Origin: a marine gamma proteobacterium HTCC2143
GTDB taxonomy: Bacteria; Pseudomonadota; Gammaproteobacteria; Pseudomonadales; Dasaniaceae
Direction of reading: 5' to 3'
Assembly (NCBI GenBank): GCA_000169075.1
Contig: AAVT01000001.1
Span: forward strand, 881,201-945,200
DNA: 64,000 bases
This document shows positions 19,081 to 28,692 of this stretch, one piece after another. The translations under genes were made by a program, and so were the position numbers. Under the pieces are notes generated by a model. It was not told where the DNA came from, made no database searches, and saw only the letters and a list, made by a program, of their open reading frames with translations. The first letter of the stretch is position 1, and every line of letters starts with the position of its first letter.

Positions 19081-20664
19081 CTAACTTAAGTCCTGATACT
19101 GTTGGTAATAAGATGATAGATACTGATCAAAGCTGATGGTATCTGCAGCCTCAACCTGCGCCTGTTGATCGATTGACTGTTTGCTATATCGCTGGAAATT
19201 AGCAAGGTCGTCGCCGGTCAGTGGCCGTGACTCAAACTCATCCTTATGTTGAGTTGACCATTTCATTGCCAAACTAAAGAATGGTTTTTCTTGTTCGGTC
19301 ATTGCGGCCAATATTGTTGCCGACGGAGTCAGTGACGGATCGGCCAATTTTTCTCTTTGTTGATTGCAGACGCGTTGATAATCATTACCGCCGTGGGCTC
19401 TATCTAATTGGACGGCAATCTTGTCGATGCCATCCATTAGACTATTACCCCATTCGGGCAGAGTAATATCACCCTTTCTTGATGTTAGTTTTAAGCCAGG
19501 CTCCCGCCCACGATTCACTACAGACTTAAGATTGCTGCCAATGCGCGCTCGCTCATCATCGTCACACATCGGGCTGCGTTGAAATAGGCAGTACATTAAG
19601 AAGCAATCAATGAATCGAATTTGGTCTGCATCGATACCTAGGGGTAAGTAGGGGTTGACATCGATACAGCGAACTTCTATGTATTCAACACCTAGAGTTT
19701 TTAGCGCACCGATGGGTGTTTCACCGGATTGAGTAACACGCTTGGGTCTAATAGGACTGTAGAATTCATTTTCAATTTGCAGCAAGGCGGAAGACAGTTG
19801 TTGATATTCCCCGTCGACGTTAACGCCTAGTTTTTCGTAATCTGGGTGTGGGTTGATAATTGCTTGTTTAAGAGTATCAACATAATTATCAATGCTGTTG
19901 TAGCATATGTTCAGGCTTTCCTGAGCATTGCTTTGATACCCTAAATCACCCATACGTAATGCTGTGCAATAAGGCAGATAGGCACTGCCCTGATCAAATT
20001 CTTGCAGTTGATGGTCCTTATGCCCTCGTAGAAAACTTTTGCAAACGGCAGGCGACGCACCATAGAGATAGACAAGTAGCCACGAGTATCGTCGAAAATT
20101 CCGGATAAGTTTGAAATAGGAGTCGGTCACATAGTCTTTCAGCGGGCGCTTATCATAATCCTGCTGCTGCATAATTTCCCAAAGGTCATCCGGCAGTGAA
20201 AAATTATAGTGAATCCCTGAAATCGTTTGCATCAACCGCCCGTACCGATTGCCCAGTCCCTGGCGATAAGCCGTTTTCATTTTCGCGACGTTAGAGCTGC
20301 CATATTGTGCAACCGGGATGTTTTCATCACCTTCCAATATGCAGGGCATACTCGCTGCCCACAACAGTTCGCCGTCTAGTTGCTGATATGTATAACGATG
20401 AATATTGTCGAGAGTTTGCAGGCTCTCCTCAATATCGGTCGATACCGGCGTTATAAATTCCAATAATGCTTCAGAAAAATCAGTGGTGATGTGAGGATGT
20501 GTTAATGCCGACCCAAGACTTTCGGGGTGTGGTGTTTGAGCCAATTTACCATCCAGGCCAACTCGGAGGCTTTCTTTTTCAATACCGCGCTGTAAACGAT
20601 TTAGTCGATTGACGTTATCACTACTTGAAAAGAGCTGCAGGCGCTCAGTAAATTGGTCCGGCAA
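19081..20664 (-). CDS. gshA: glutamate-cysteine ligase
   Basis: First enzyme of glutathione synthesis, joining the gamma-carboxyl of Glu to Cys with ATP. 527 residues, close to the E. coli class (GshA type 1). Marks: GIEKESLRV, TDFSEALLEFITP, GSSNVAKMKTAYRQGLGNRYG, GIHYNFSL and YIEVRCIDVNPY. The start is TTG at 20664, with GGAGA eight bases upstream. The start codon is weak, which may lower translation. Confidence 0.96.
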   Translation of the reverse strand: MPDQFTERLQLFSSSDNVNRLNRLQRGIEKESLRVGLDGKLAQTPHPESLGSALTHPHITTDFSEALLEFITPVSTDIEESLQTLDNIHRYTYQQLDGELLWAASMPCILEGDENIPVAQYGSSNVAKMKTAYRQGLGNRYGRLMQTISGIHYNFSLPDDLWEIMQQQDYDKRPLKDYVTDSYFKLIRNFRRYSWLLVYLYGASPAVCKSFLRGHKDHQLQEFDQGSAYLPYCTALRMGDLGYQSNAQESLNICYNSIDNYVDTLKQAIINPHPDYEKLGVNVDGEYQQLSSALLQIENEFYSPIRPKRVTQSGETPIGALKTLGVEYIEVRCIDVNPYLPLGIDADQIRFIDCFLMYCLFQRSPMCDDDERARIGSNLKSVVNRGREPGLKLTSRKGDITLPEWGNSLMDGIDKIAVQLDRAHGGNDYQRVCNQQREKLADPSLTPSATILAAMTEQEKPFFSLAMKWSTQHKDEFESRPLTGDDLANFQRYSKQSIDQQAQVEAADTISFDQYLSSYYQQYQDLS

Positions 20665-20933
20665 AGTATGTTCTCCGATCTTGTTATTAAATAGGCGGTA
20701 GATACAACAATAGTATAGCTATCAGCGAATACAATCGAGTGCGGGCATTCTAATAGTGAGGCGGTGGTGGCACAAGGGTTATAGTTAGAAGTGTCGATCA
20801 GTGTTCATGATGTCTTTACTGCCGATCTATCCATGTAAACAACAACTGTCGGAAGAATTGATACCTGCACGCTCTCAAAGGCCAATAAGTAGTGAGATTA
20901 TCCCTCTTTTCCGATTATCTGTGTTTTTAAAAT

Positions 20934-21542
20934 CTAACGGCTAAACAGCTCTCCGGAGCCTGCCCCACACGAAATAATAGTACGTAGCGCTTCATCGACC
21001 TTAACTGTGGGCATTAGTGTCACTTGCTCCGGCGGCAGATGATACATCATTCCAGAGGTAGGATTAGGGCCGGTGGGAACAAAAAGAGTATACCAGCCGT
21101 TTTCATGATGGCTGGTAATAATGCCGGTGACTTCGGTTTTGATATCAGGCCCAAACAAGCGGGCGCGGGCGACATCGCCTTTTGAAAAAGGTGAGTTTGA
21201 ATCGTTGCCAAGAACCTGATGGATAATATCTTTTACCAGATTATAGCCTGGTGCAAGTATTGAGAGTGTATTGTCAAAACGAGTATGCAGCCATTTTCCA
21301 AACCCTGTCGCAGCAATGTTACCCACAACAAAGCAGCCCGTTAATATCATCAAAATGACCAAAAGATCGATGATAAACTCTGGGGCATTAATTCTATCGT
21401 TCAGCGGTGTTACCAGCGGCTGAATGATTTCTGCCACGGTATAAAATGCCCAGCGGATAGTAAAAAAAACAACAACTGCAGGCAAGACGACGAGTAGTCC
21501 GCCCAATACTGATTTTTTCACAAAATTATTAATGCTATTCAT
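20934..21542 (-). CDS. DUF502 membrane protein
   Basis: 202 residues, two N-terminal membrane segments (about 12-35 and 57-80) and a C-terminal soluble domain with FVPTGPNPTSGMMYHLP, a hallmark of DUF502. Function unknown; homologues occur widely in bacteria and plants. Preceded by AAGGAG and lies 47 bases after the small conserved gene upstream, so they may share a transcript. Confidence 0.9.
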   Translation of the reverse strand: MNSINNFVKKSVLGGLLVVLPAVVVFFTIRWAFYTVAEIIQPLVTPLNDRINAPEFIIDLLVILMILTGCFVVGNIAATGFGKWLHTRFDNTLSILAPGYNLVKDIIHQVLGNDSNSPFSKGDVARARLFGPDIKTEVTGIITSHHENGWYTLFVPTGPNPTSGMMYHLPPEQVTLMPTVKVDEALRTIISCGAGSGELFSR

Positions 21543-21589
21543 GGGGTGAGCTCCTTCCCTTGCTGCAAGATAGGACTGCGTCCGGTGGG

Positions 21590-22060
21590 TTATCTAGCCA
21601 ATACCGCTGACGATTTTTTGTCAGTTTTACGGTTGCTGACAACAATTTCCCGCAATTCATTTAGCGCTTGATCGACTTTTTCATAAGCTTCGCGTAGGTG
21701 GGGTTCTTGTTTCAGTAGTATATGATTACCAAGGATTTGATTAATATAACCGGAAGCCCGAGCGGTTTTATTAATATAGTCTTCTTCGATACTTGAACTT
21801 GTCTTCTTGGGTTTTTCTTCGACCAGCAAAGCCCTTCCGTTGACAAAACGTTCCTCTAATATGGGTAGTCTGAACGCACTCAGGAAAGACTGAACATCAT
21901 TCCGTAACCCTGGCTCGCTGACACCTAGTGGTTCCACCGGAACATGATTCCAGCAGTCAATTCTGCCATCGTCATGGTAGTAAACTTCATGGATTTGAAA
22001 GGTAGCATCTTGGTCTGGCGTAGAAGGTTTTTTAATGACGCGATAATCCCAGGTAGTCAT
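21590..22060 (-). CDS. conserved hypothetical protein
   Basis: 156 residues, soluble, not recognised as a named family. The N-terminal half starts MTTWDYRVIKKP and contains EVYYHDDGRIDCWNHVPVEP, a pattern of short beta strands; the C-terminal half is charged and helical. No catalytic motif is evident. Situated directly upstream of the DUF502 gene. Confidence 0.65.
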   Translation of the reverse strand: MTTWDYRVIKKPSTPDQDATFQIHEVYYHDDGRIDCWNHVPVEPLGVSEPGLRNDVQSFLSAFRLPILEERFVNGRALLVEEKPKKTSSSIEEDYINKTARASGYINQILGNHILLKQEPHLREAYEKVDQALNELREIVVSNRKTDKKSSAVLAR

Positions 22061-22234
22061 CGTGATATCCGGAAAGAGTTTTTTTGAAAAAACATAATGA
22101 TCAGAATTGCCACAGAAGCTGCAGCTATTTAAGGATTCGCAGAGCCCAATGATACGAGCCGATAGCGATGAAAATCAAGCTATTTATCGTGCTGCCAGCT
22201 GTCGAGAAAGCAATATAGTCAGATGAGCTTTCTT

Positions 22235-23575
22235 TTAGGCGTCTTGTACCGACAGGCCAATAGTCGACTTATATTGTCGAACGGCAGCTTGCAGGCTATC
22301 AATCCATGCAGCCAATGAGTGATTATCGTTAGCGATGCTATTGCGGTTTTTCATTTTCTCTCTGTCAAGGCTATCAAGAATCTCACCGAGCGTGAAGAGG
22401 AGCTCGTCCAGATGATTGTGAACTTCTTCCAGCACCACGGGATCGTCGGCAAATGGCATCAAAGGTTGATCGGCGTGCAAATCGATACCGCAACGATCAA
22501 TGGCTTTTTGGATACCATAAATCCAGACATTGATTTGCTGTAGCAGGGGGTGATCATTGAGTTCTGGCTGGATTTTTTGATAACAGGCGTCCCATTCAGC
22601 CAGAACGGAGCTAATCAGGGACAGGTATTCGGTCGATAATTCCAATTCGATTTTATTATCAGGCACTGCAAGCGTCATACTCTTCGACGCTCGTACAATG
22701 GCTGAAATTAGATCTTTATCGAAGGTGTTGTCGTGAGATCGAAGCACCGTAAAGACTCGTGCGATAGAGTGCTTTTCAGTCATCGACGCGATGACTTCCG
22801 TCATTGCCAGTACTGCGCTCAATTTACTGTGGTAGGTTGAGATACCGCGGGGATAGCCTGTGCCCCAGGTTCTTTCGTGGTGCTCTAAAATTGGCATACT
22901 GATTTTAGGGTGGTAGGTATCACTGTCTTTTAGCAGCATGTACATAATGACAGGGTGGGCGTAGATGATCTGTTTTTGTTTGGGTAGTAGTAGTTGATTG
23001 GATTGCATTATGGAGCTATCCATATGCATGTGACCCAGGTCGTGAAGTAATCCTGCCGTCGCCAGACAGTCGCAATCATCTCTCGATAAGCCGAGATAGA
23101 AACCCATAATGGCAGCATTAATACTGACCCGAAGACTGTGTGTGTAGAGCTTTGGGTGGGATTTTTTAGCGATGGTAACTTTGTTTCTAAGCTGCTCGTT
23201 TATAAATATGTGCTGTAGACACTGGTGCAGTCCCGTATGGTTGGGAATTGCTAATGCCATTTGGACTAGCGATGGATCGTTTTCCAGTTGCTCTTTGAGA
23301 TCGTCATATAACTGACTGTTAGTCAGTGTGTCTGCCACTGCGAGGGAGCTATCAACGGTATCTTTGAGGCGATGTTTAATCAGCGTCCTGTAGGTTTTTC
23401 GGTTTATCAGTGTACCTTTTTTGAGGAGTAGTACGCCTTGGTCGGTGTAGATATCTTTGCCAGCAGCAATTTCTTCGGTGTCACCGAGTTCCGAGACTGT
23501 TCCCAGATAGTTATTGTTGGATTCTTCAAGGGTGCTGTCACTTATCTCAATGTCTGCGACGAGAGCTTCGTTCAT
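22235..23575 (-). CDS. HD-GYP-like domain protein
   Basis: 446 residues. The middle (about 140-270) holds an HD-GYP fold: HSLRVSINAAIMG, LLHDLGHMHMDSS, HPVIMYMLL and HHERTWGTGYPRG. Such domains hydrolyse cyclic-di-GMP using metals bound by these His/Asp residues. The usual HDxGK is HDLGH here, so the conserved Lys is replaced, and activity is uncertain. The flanking N- and C-terminal parts match no domain I recognise. Transcribed singly. Confidence 0.8.
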   Translation of the reverse strand: MNEALVADIEISDSTLEESNNNYLGTVSELGDTEEIAAGKDIYTDQGVLLLKKGTLINRKTYRTLIKHRLKDTVDSSLAVADTLTNSQLYDDLKEQLENDPSLVQMALAIPNHTGLHQCLQHIFINEQLRNKVTIAKKSHPKLYTHSLRVSINAAIMGFYLGLSRDDCDCLATAGLLHDLGHMHMDSSIMQSNQLLLPKQKQIIYAHPVIMYMLLKDSDTYHPKISMPILEHHERTWGTGYPRGISTYHSKLSAVLAMTEVIASMTEKHSIARVFTVLRSHDNTFDKDLISAIVRASKSMTLAVPDNKIELELSTEYLSLISSVLAEWDACYQKIQPELNDHPLLQQINVWIYGIQKAIDRCGIDLHADQPLMPFADDPVVLEEVHNHLDELLFTLGEILDSLDREKMKNRNSIANDNHSLAAWIDSLQAAVRQYKSTIGLSVQDA

Positions 23576-23762
23576 GCTATCTCTTTTTACGTTAGTTCGG
23601 TTGATATCGCATTACATTGTAATGAAATGCGGCTAGTTTAATAGCCACTACAGTATAGTCCAGAAATTCGCTCAACGCGGGTTTGTTGCAGAACTAGCGA
23701 GGATATAGATGTATTTACAAGGAGCTGAATAGCAGCGATTCCGCCCTATTTGGCTAAAAACA

Positions 23763-25151
23763 CTATCGAATAAGTGTCAGTAGTTTGTCTACGATTCGTT
23801 CAAGTTGTTGCAGTGATTGGCATTCAGTAGAGAAATGGCTGGCACTTTGATAGCGGTGCATTTCTGAGTCCCCGGTATTCCATTGGCTGCGCCGCTCAGG
23901 ATTCAACCAGATAACTGTTTTGGCACGGTTATAGACTTTTTGAAGCACATCGAGACGTGCATCGCCATGGTTATTGCGCGCATCTCCAAGAATAATGACT
24001 GTGGTATTGTTGTCGATTTGTTCTAGGCAGATATCAGCAAAATCTACTAGCGACTGGCCATAATCGCTTGAGCCTTGTCCCCACTGTTTAAAAGACATTT
24101 CCATCGCTTGCGCGGCTTCATATTTATTAAATAAATCAGTAACTTCACCGGTACGATTAGAAAAGCAAAAGCTGCGAACTTTTGGTATTACATCACTAAG
24201 ACTGTATAGAAACAGCAGTAAAAATTTTGCATAGGCGGCAACAGAATTACTGACATCACAGAGGGCGATGACTTTTGGCTGGTCCTTGCGTTTCTTTTTC
24301 CAGTAGGTTTCAAACATGATGCCATCAAGATGGACATTCTTTCGCAGAGTTTTAGCAACGTCTAGCTTGCCGCGTTTCTCAACATGCATCCTTTGTGAAT
24401 GGCGCGAAGCAAGCTTTTTAGCCAGTTTTCTGACCAGTTCTTGTAACTGGTCGAAGTGTTTTCTTTCCAATGATGATAACTTGGCGCTACGTAATACGTC
24501 TTCTTGAAGCTTGCGTCCCTCGGCATTGGCTGTCAGCAGCAGATGCTCTTCTACTTGCTGCTTGGCAATTTCACGGAGCTGTTGTTTGCGATTCTGCAAT
24601 ATGTCGATAACAAAGTCGGCAGTCGAGTCTTGGATTCCCTGCAGTTGCTCTATGCTATCGTCAATTTGACGGGTATCTAACTGCTCCAGAAGTTTGCGTG
24701 AATACTGGCCTGTCTGAGTGAAATAGCGCAGCTTCTCCATAGACACTTCGGAAGCCGCTTTTGCCATCGCCGCAGTCAGCTTAGCTGGATCATTTTCCAT
24801 TAGCATTTGTACCAATGGTGAATCCAGCGCTTCTTTTACCAGCGGGTTGTCAGCAATTTGTTGTTGCAAATCAACATCGGAGTTCTCCTTGTTGGCAGCT
24901 TTGTCATTGTCCTGACTGGTTTGATTGATTTTTAAACGTTCGCCGCCATAAAACAGTTCGAAACAATCATCGAATAGCGCTTTCTCTTCTTTAGTTTTGG
25001 CCAGCGTACTGGCGAGGGCCATCTTTACTGTATCCCTCTCGCTATAGCCGACTAATGCCATTACCCGCATGGCATCGAGAGTCTCTGACGTGGAGATTCT
25101 CACGTCGTGCTTGCGCAGTGCACCAATAAAGCTGACAAGTTTTGTTTGCAT
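23763..25151 (-). CDS. VWA-domain protein, CoxE-like
   Basis: 462 residues. The N-terminal half is helical and charged; the C-terminal half (about 285-460) is a von Willebrand A fold with the metal site D-V-S-N-S (in LCDVSNSVAAYA), a later conserved Thr/Asp region and VIILGDARNN. The family (pfam CoxE) partners with MoxR AAA+ ATPases, and here the moxR gene ends four bases upstream. The pair probably acts as a chaperone inserting or activating a metal cofactor in a target that is not identified here. Confidence 0.85.
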   Translation of the reverse strand: MQTKLVSFIGALRKHDVRISTSETLDAMRVMALVGYSERDTVKMALASTLAKTKEEKALFDDCFELFYGGERLKINQTSQDNDKAANKENSDVDLQQQIADNPLVKEALDSPLVQMLMENDPAKLTAAMAKAASEVSMEKLRYFTQTGQYSRKLLEQLDTRQIDDSIEQLQGIQDSTADFVIDILQNRKQQLREIAKQQVEEHLLLTANAEGRKLQEDVLRSAKLSSLERKHFDQLQELVRKLAKKLASRHSQRMHVEKRGKLDVAKTLRKNVHLDGIMFETYWKKKRKDQPKVIALCDVSNSVAAYAKFLLLFLYSLSDVIPKVRSFCFSNRTGEVTDLFNKYEAAQAMEMSFKQWGQGSSDYGQSLVDFADICLEQIDNNTTVIILGDARNNHGDARLDVLQKVYNRAKTVIWLNPERRSQWNTGDSEMHRYQSASHFSTECQSLQQLERIVDKLLTLIR

Positions 25152-25155
25152 GAGA

Positions 25156-26109
25156 TCAGGTATTTTTCTTCACGGAATTTAACAAAGCGGCTAATTCGCT
25201 TTTTGCCGTTTGAATATCATCTTCAAACTTCAAAATGACGTTAAGTGTCTGTTCGACAACCTCTTTGTTGAGGTTGTCTGCATGAAGTAACACTAATGCC
25301 CTTGCCCAATCGATAGTTTCGCTGACTGCTGGGGACTTTTTCAAGTCGAGTCCACGTAATTGTTGAATAAATTCAACGAGTTGGTCGCGCAGTTTGTCCG
25401 ATGCTTCAGGAACACGGCTATCGATAATGCGATTTTCCAGATCACCATTCGGGAATGGGATATAGAGATGTAAGCATCGACGCTTAAGCGCATCACTGAT
25501 GTCGCGGGTGTTATTGGAGGTGAGAAATACCATTGGCTTGGAGGCCGCTTTGATAGTACCGATCTCTGGAACAGAAATCTGATAGTCAGATAATATCTCA
25601 AGTAGCATAGATTCGAATTCGTAGTCAGCTTTATCGATCTCGTCGATGAGCAAAACCGAGCCATTTTCTTCTCTCATTGCCTTCAATAAGGGCCGTGGCT
25701 CTAGAAAATCTTCCGAATAAAAGATGTCTCCAAATTCATGCAGTCGTTCAACCGATTCAGAAAGACCTTTTGCACCCTTCAGAATATCGCCCAGCTGTTC
25801 TTTTAGAACCTGTGTGTACAGCAACTGCTTACCATACTTCCATTCATACAATGCCTTTGCTTCATCAAGCCCTTCATAACATTGCAGTCGCACTAAAGGC
25901 AGGTTTAAGTACATTGATACTGTTTTTGCCAGCTCGGTTTTACCAACCCCAGGAGGGCCTTCAATAAGAATGGGTTTTTCCAGATGATAGGCTAAATATA
26001 CCGCCGTGGAAATGTCTTTGCTGGCGATATAGCCGAGGCTATCAAAGCCCGACCGGATGGTCTCAGCATCTTCCATAAGGGGGGAAGTATCACTTAAAGT
26101 CTTGGTCAT
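25156..26109 (-). CDS. MoxR-family AAA+ ATPase
   Basis: 317 residues from the ATG at 26109 (GGA ahead of it); an ATG at 26148 overlapping the moaA stop would add 13 residues and cannot be excluded. Walker A GPPGVGKTEL, Walker B VLLIDEIDKAD, sensor 1 FLTSNNTRD and arginine finger ALKRRC are present. MoxR ATPases act with VWA proteins to activate metalloenzymes; CoxD of the carbon monoxide dehydrogenase cluster is one. Lies between moaA (40 bases upstream) and the CoxE-like gene. Confidence 0.9.
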   Translation of the reverse strand: MTKTLSDTSPLMEDAETIRSGFDSLGYIASKDISTAVYLAYHLEKPILIEGPPGVGKTELAKTVSMYLNLPLVRLQCYEGLDEAKALYEWKYGKQLLYTQVLKEQLGDILKGAKGLSESVERLHEFGDIFYSEDFLEPRPLLKAMREENGSVLLIDEIDKADYEFESMLLEILSDYQISVPEIGTIKAASKPMVFLTSNNTRDISDALKRRCLHLYIPFPNGDLENRIIDSRVPEASDKLRDQLVEFIQQLRGLDLKKSPAVSETIDWARALVLLHADNLNKEVVEQTLNVILKFEDDIQTAKSELAALLNSVKKNT

Positions 26110-26149
26110 CGTGGTATCCGTTCGAAATTTTGCCGGCGATAGTAGCATA

Positions 26150-27154
26150 TCAGCCGCCGGTCGTATTCATAAATCTGACGATTTGAGGTTCATTATCGAG
26201 GTCAAAATAGTGGCGCTCTGGTTTTAAGACCATGGCGTCAATGATTGCTTGTGTTAGGGGTTCAATCTCTCCGGGATGGGCTCTGAGAACTGCCCGCAGG
26301 TCAACAGAGTGTTCATTACCCAGGCACAGTAGCAAACGACCCTCAACAGTAACTCGCACTCTATTGCACAAATGACAAAAGTTATGACTGTGCGGAGAAA
26401 TAAAGCCGATACGGGTATCGCTTCCCTCCAGCGTATAATATTGTGATGGCCCCGCCGTTGTTATTTCGCTAGCCGTAAGGCTATGCTTTGATGATATGTA
26501 TGCTCGTATTTCGTCGCTAGAACAAAAACTCAGTGCTCTATCATGCTCATCAATTAGGCCCAGAGGCATCTCTTCGATAAATGAAATATCAATGTTTTTG
26601 GAGATGGCAAAGTTAACCAAATCCATAATTTCATCATCATTGCGGCCTTTAAGAATGACGGCGTTCAGCTTAATACGCTGGAAACCGGCACTGCAGGCTG
26701 CATCGATGCCAGCTAGAACTTGAGTGAGATCTCCCGTACGGGTAATAGTTTTGAAACGTTGTGACTGCAAGCTATCAATACTGATATTAATTCGCTTAAC
26801 ACCATGATCGCTCAATTGTTGGGCGTATTTTGTGAGCTGAGACCCGTTGGTTGTCATGGTCAGCTCGGTGAGATTATCCAAGGCGCCAATATTTTCTACT
26901 AACGACATAATGTTATGCCGCACCAGAGGCTCTCCGCCAGTTAGTCGAATTTTCTTGACCCCTAGGGTTGCGAATGCTTTGGCAACTAATTCGATTTCTT
27001 CGAGGGAAAGAATTTCAGATCGCGGGGCGAAAGTCATCTCCTCAGCCATGCAGTAGATACAGCGGAAATCGCAGCGATCAGTGACCGATAGCCGGACGTA
27101 GTCTACCTGACGTCCAAAGCGGTCTATTAATTGTGGTGATGGTGTAGTGCTCAT
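26150..27154 (-). CDS. moaA: GTP 3',8-cyclase MoaA
   Basis: Radical SAM enzyme starting molybdenum cofactor synthesis from GTP. 334 residues. N-terminal cluster CDFRCIYC, C-terminal cluster [25 protein letters not shown], and the essential double Gly at the very C-terminus (TTGG) are all present. No other moa genes are here. Head of a moaA-moxR-coxE-like run, which suggests the downstream pair may serve a molybdoenzyme. Confidence 0.95.
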   Translation of the reverse strand: MSTTPSPQLIDRFGRQVDYVRLSVTDRCDFRCIYCMAEEMTFAPRSEILSLEEIELVAKAFATLGVKKIRLTGGEPLVRHNIMSLVENIGALDNLTELTMTTNGSQLTKYAQQLSDHGVKRINISIDSLQSQRFKTITRTGDLTQVLAGIDAACSAGFQRIKLNAVILKGRNDDEIMDLVNFAISKNIDISFIEEMPLGLIDEHDRALSFCSSDEIRAYISSKHSLTASEITTAGPSQYYTLEGSDTRIGFISPHSHNFCHLCNRVRVTVEGRLLLCLGNEHSVDLRAVLRAHPGEIEPLTQAIIDAMVLKPERHYFDLDNEPQIVRFMNTTGG

Positions 27155-27269
27155 TGCGGCAATCTTACATGCTTGCGGGCCAAAAAGCTCTGCTGACGAT
27201 TAAGATTGACCTGTTTCGGCTGGCGAACTGGAATCTCAATAAACAAGTGCGCTATATTCACGCCTTGAA

Positions 27270-28676
27270 ATGACTAAAAAAATAAATGCAGGAATTACAA
27301 CATTGAGTCAGCTTAAAGATTGGGTTCTGTTGGCAGGTCCTATAGCGGGATTGCTAGTTTACTATTTTTTATTACAGGCAGGGCTGGAGAGTGATGCTGC
27401 AATAACCGCCGGCATTACTCTGCTGTGTGTATTGTGGTGGGTATTTGAGCCAGTGCCTATTCCCGTGACTTCGTTGATACCTTTGGCAATGTTACAAATT
27501 TTTGGGGTGTTATCAAAAAATGAAGTCGCGGAAGCTTATGGAAGCCCCCTCATTTTATTGTTGCTGGGAGGGTTCATCATATCCAAGGCGATGGAGCGCA
27601 GCGGCGCGCATCGGCGTATAGCACTGGGGATGATTAATCTTTTTGGTGGCAATAGTAGCCGCCAGCTAGTCTTTGGTTTTATGGCAACGTCGGCTGTACT
27701 AAGTATGTGGATTTCTAATACTGCGACCACATTGATGTTACTGCCCGTCGCGCTGGCGGTTTTAGAAAAGGCAGAGGACAGGCGTCTTGCTGCACCACTG
27801 ATGCTGGGTATTGCTTACGCTGCCAGTATCGGCGGTATAGGAACGCCGATAGGCACTCCTCCCAACTTGGTGTTTATGCAGGTTTATGAAGAGCAGGCAG
27901 GCAAGTCTGTCGGTTTCACTGAATGGATGACTTGGGGAGTACCTGTTGTCTTGTTGATGGTACCGGTTACGGGCCTGTGGCTGACCCGTTCGCTCACCTA
28001 TCGAGGCGGTTTTCACTTGCCCGAAGTTGGGAAATGGCGGGTCGACGAACGCAGAGTTTTGATGATTTTTGCACTGACTGCGCTGGCGTGGATAACTCGA
28101 AAAGAGCCTTTCGGCGGCTGGACAGAGTTGCTGGGTGTAAACGCTAATGACGCATCGGTAGCGTTGACGGCCGTTATTCTTATGTTTGTAGTGCCGAATG
28201 GTCGCGGTGAAAAGCTATTGGATTGGCCGACTGCGGCAAGTATTCCCTGGGGTGTTTTGCTACTGTTTGGTGGTGGTATCTGCCTCGCTAAAGGTTTTGT
28301 CGCGTCGGGTTTGAGTACGATGGTGGGGGATGCGCTGGCTGTACTTGCCAACCTGCCACTGATCCTGATGATGCTCGCTTTATGTTTGGGTGTAACATTT
28401 TTGACCGAAGCGACTAGCAATACGGCAAGTACCGTCTTGTTGATGCCGGTACTTGCCGCAGCCGCGCTGGCTGCTGCTGTCGACCCGCGGTTACTGATGG
28501 TGCCAGCGGCAATAAGCGCGAGTTGCGCCTTTATGCTGCCAGTGGCGACGGCTCCCAACAGTATTATTTACGGGAGCGGATGTGTTACTACCCAGCAAAT
28601 GGCACGAGAGGGATTTGTGCTAAATATTCTGGGCGCATTAGTGATTTCAGGGGTGTGCTATTTACTGCTAATCTAG
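27270..28676 (+). CDS. SLC13/DASS-type anion symporter
   Basis: 468 residues, about eleven hydrophobic segments. Two signature regions, SNTATTLMLLPVALA near 150 and TEATSNTASTVLLMPVLAAAAL near 380, plus GIGTPIGTPPN and PVATAPNSIIYGSG, are the repeated SNT motifs that bind sodium and the carboxylate in this family. Likely imports a di- or tricarboxylate or sulfate with sodium. Divergent from moaA, convergent with the acyl-CoA dehydrogenase gene, and its stop lies in a shared hairpin. Confidence 0.9.
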   Translation: MTKKINAGITTLSQLKDWVLLAGPIAGLLVYYFLLQAGLESDAAITAGITLLCVLWWVFEPVPIPVTSLIPLAMLQIFGVLSKNEVAEAYGSPLILLLLGGFIISKAMERSGAHRRIALGMINLFGGNSSRQLVFGFMATSAVLSMWISNTATTLMLLPVALAVLEKAEDRRLAAPLMLGIAYAASIGGIGTPIGTPPNLVFMQVYEEQAGKSVGFTEWMTWGVPVVLLMVPVTGLWLTRSLTYRGGFHLPEVGKWRVDERRVLMIFALTALAWITRKEPFGGWTELLGVNANDASVALTAVILMFVVPNGRGEKLLDWPTAASIPWGVLLLFGGGICLAKGFVASGLSTMVGDALAVLANLPLILMMLALCLGVTFLTEATSNTASTVLLMPVLAAAALAAAVDPRLLMVPAAISASCAFMLPVATAPNSIIYGSGCVTTQQMAREGFVLNILGALVISGVCYLLLI

Positions 28677-28692
28677 CCTGAGCTAGATTAGC
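28667..28692. terminator. hairpin overlapping two convergent stop codons
   Basis: An 11-bp perfect inverted repeat GCTAATCTAGC / GCTAGATTAGC with a 4-base loop spans the stops of both the symporter (plus) and the acyl-CoA dehydrogenase (minus). No T-run follows on either side, so it may protect 3' ends or slow polymerase rather than act as a classical terminator. Confidence 0.55.

Noticed and set aside
28013..28558. 181-residue minus-strand frame inside the anion symporter
   Set aside because: Low-complexity Ala/Ser composition and full overlap with a clear membrane transporter make it a shadow.
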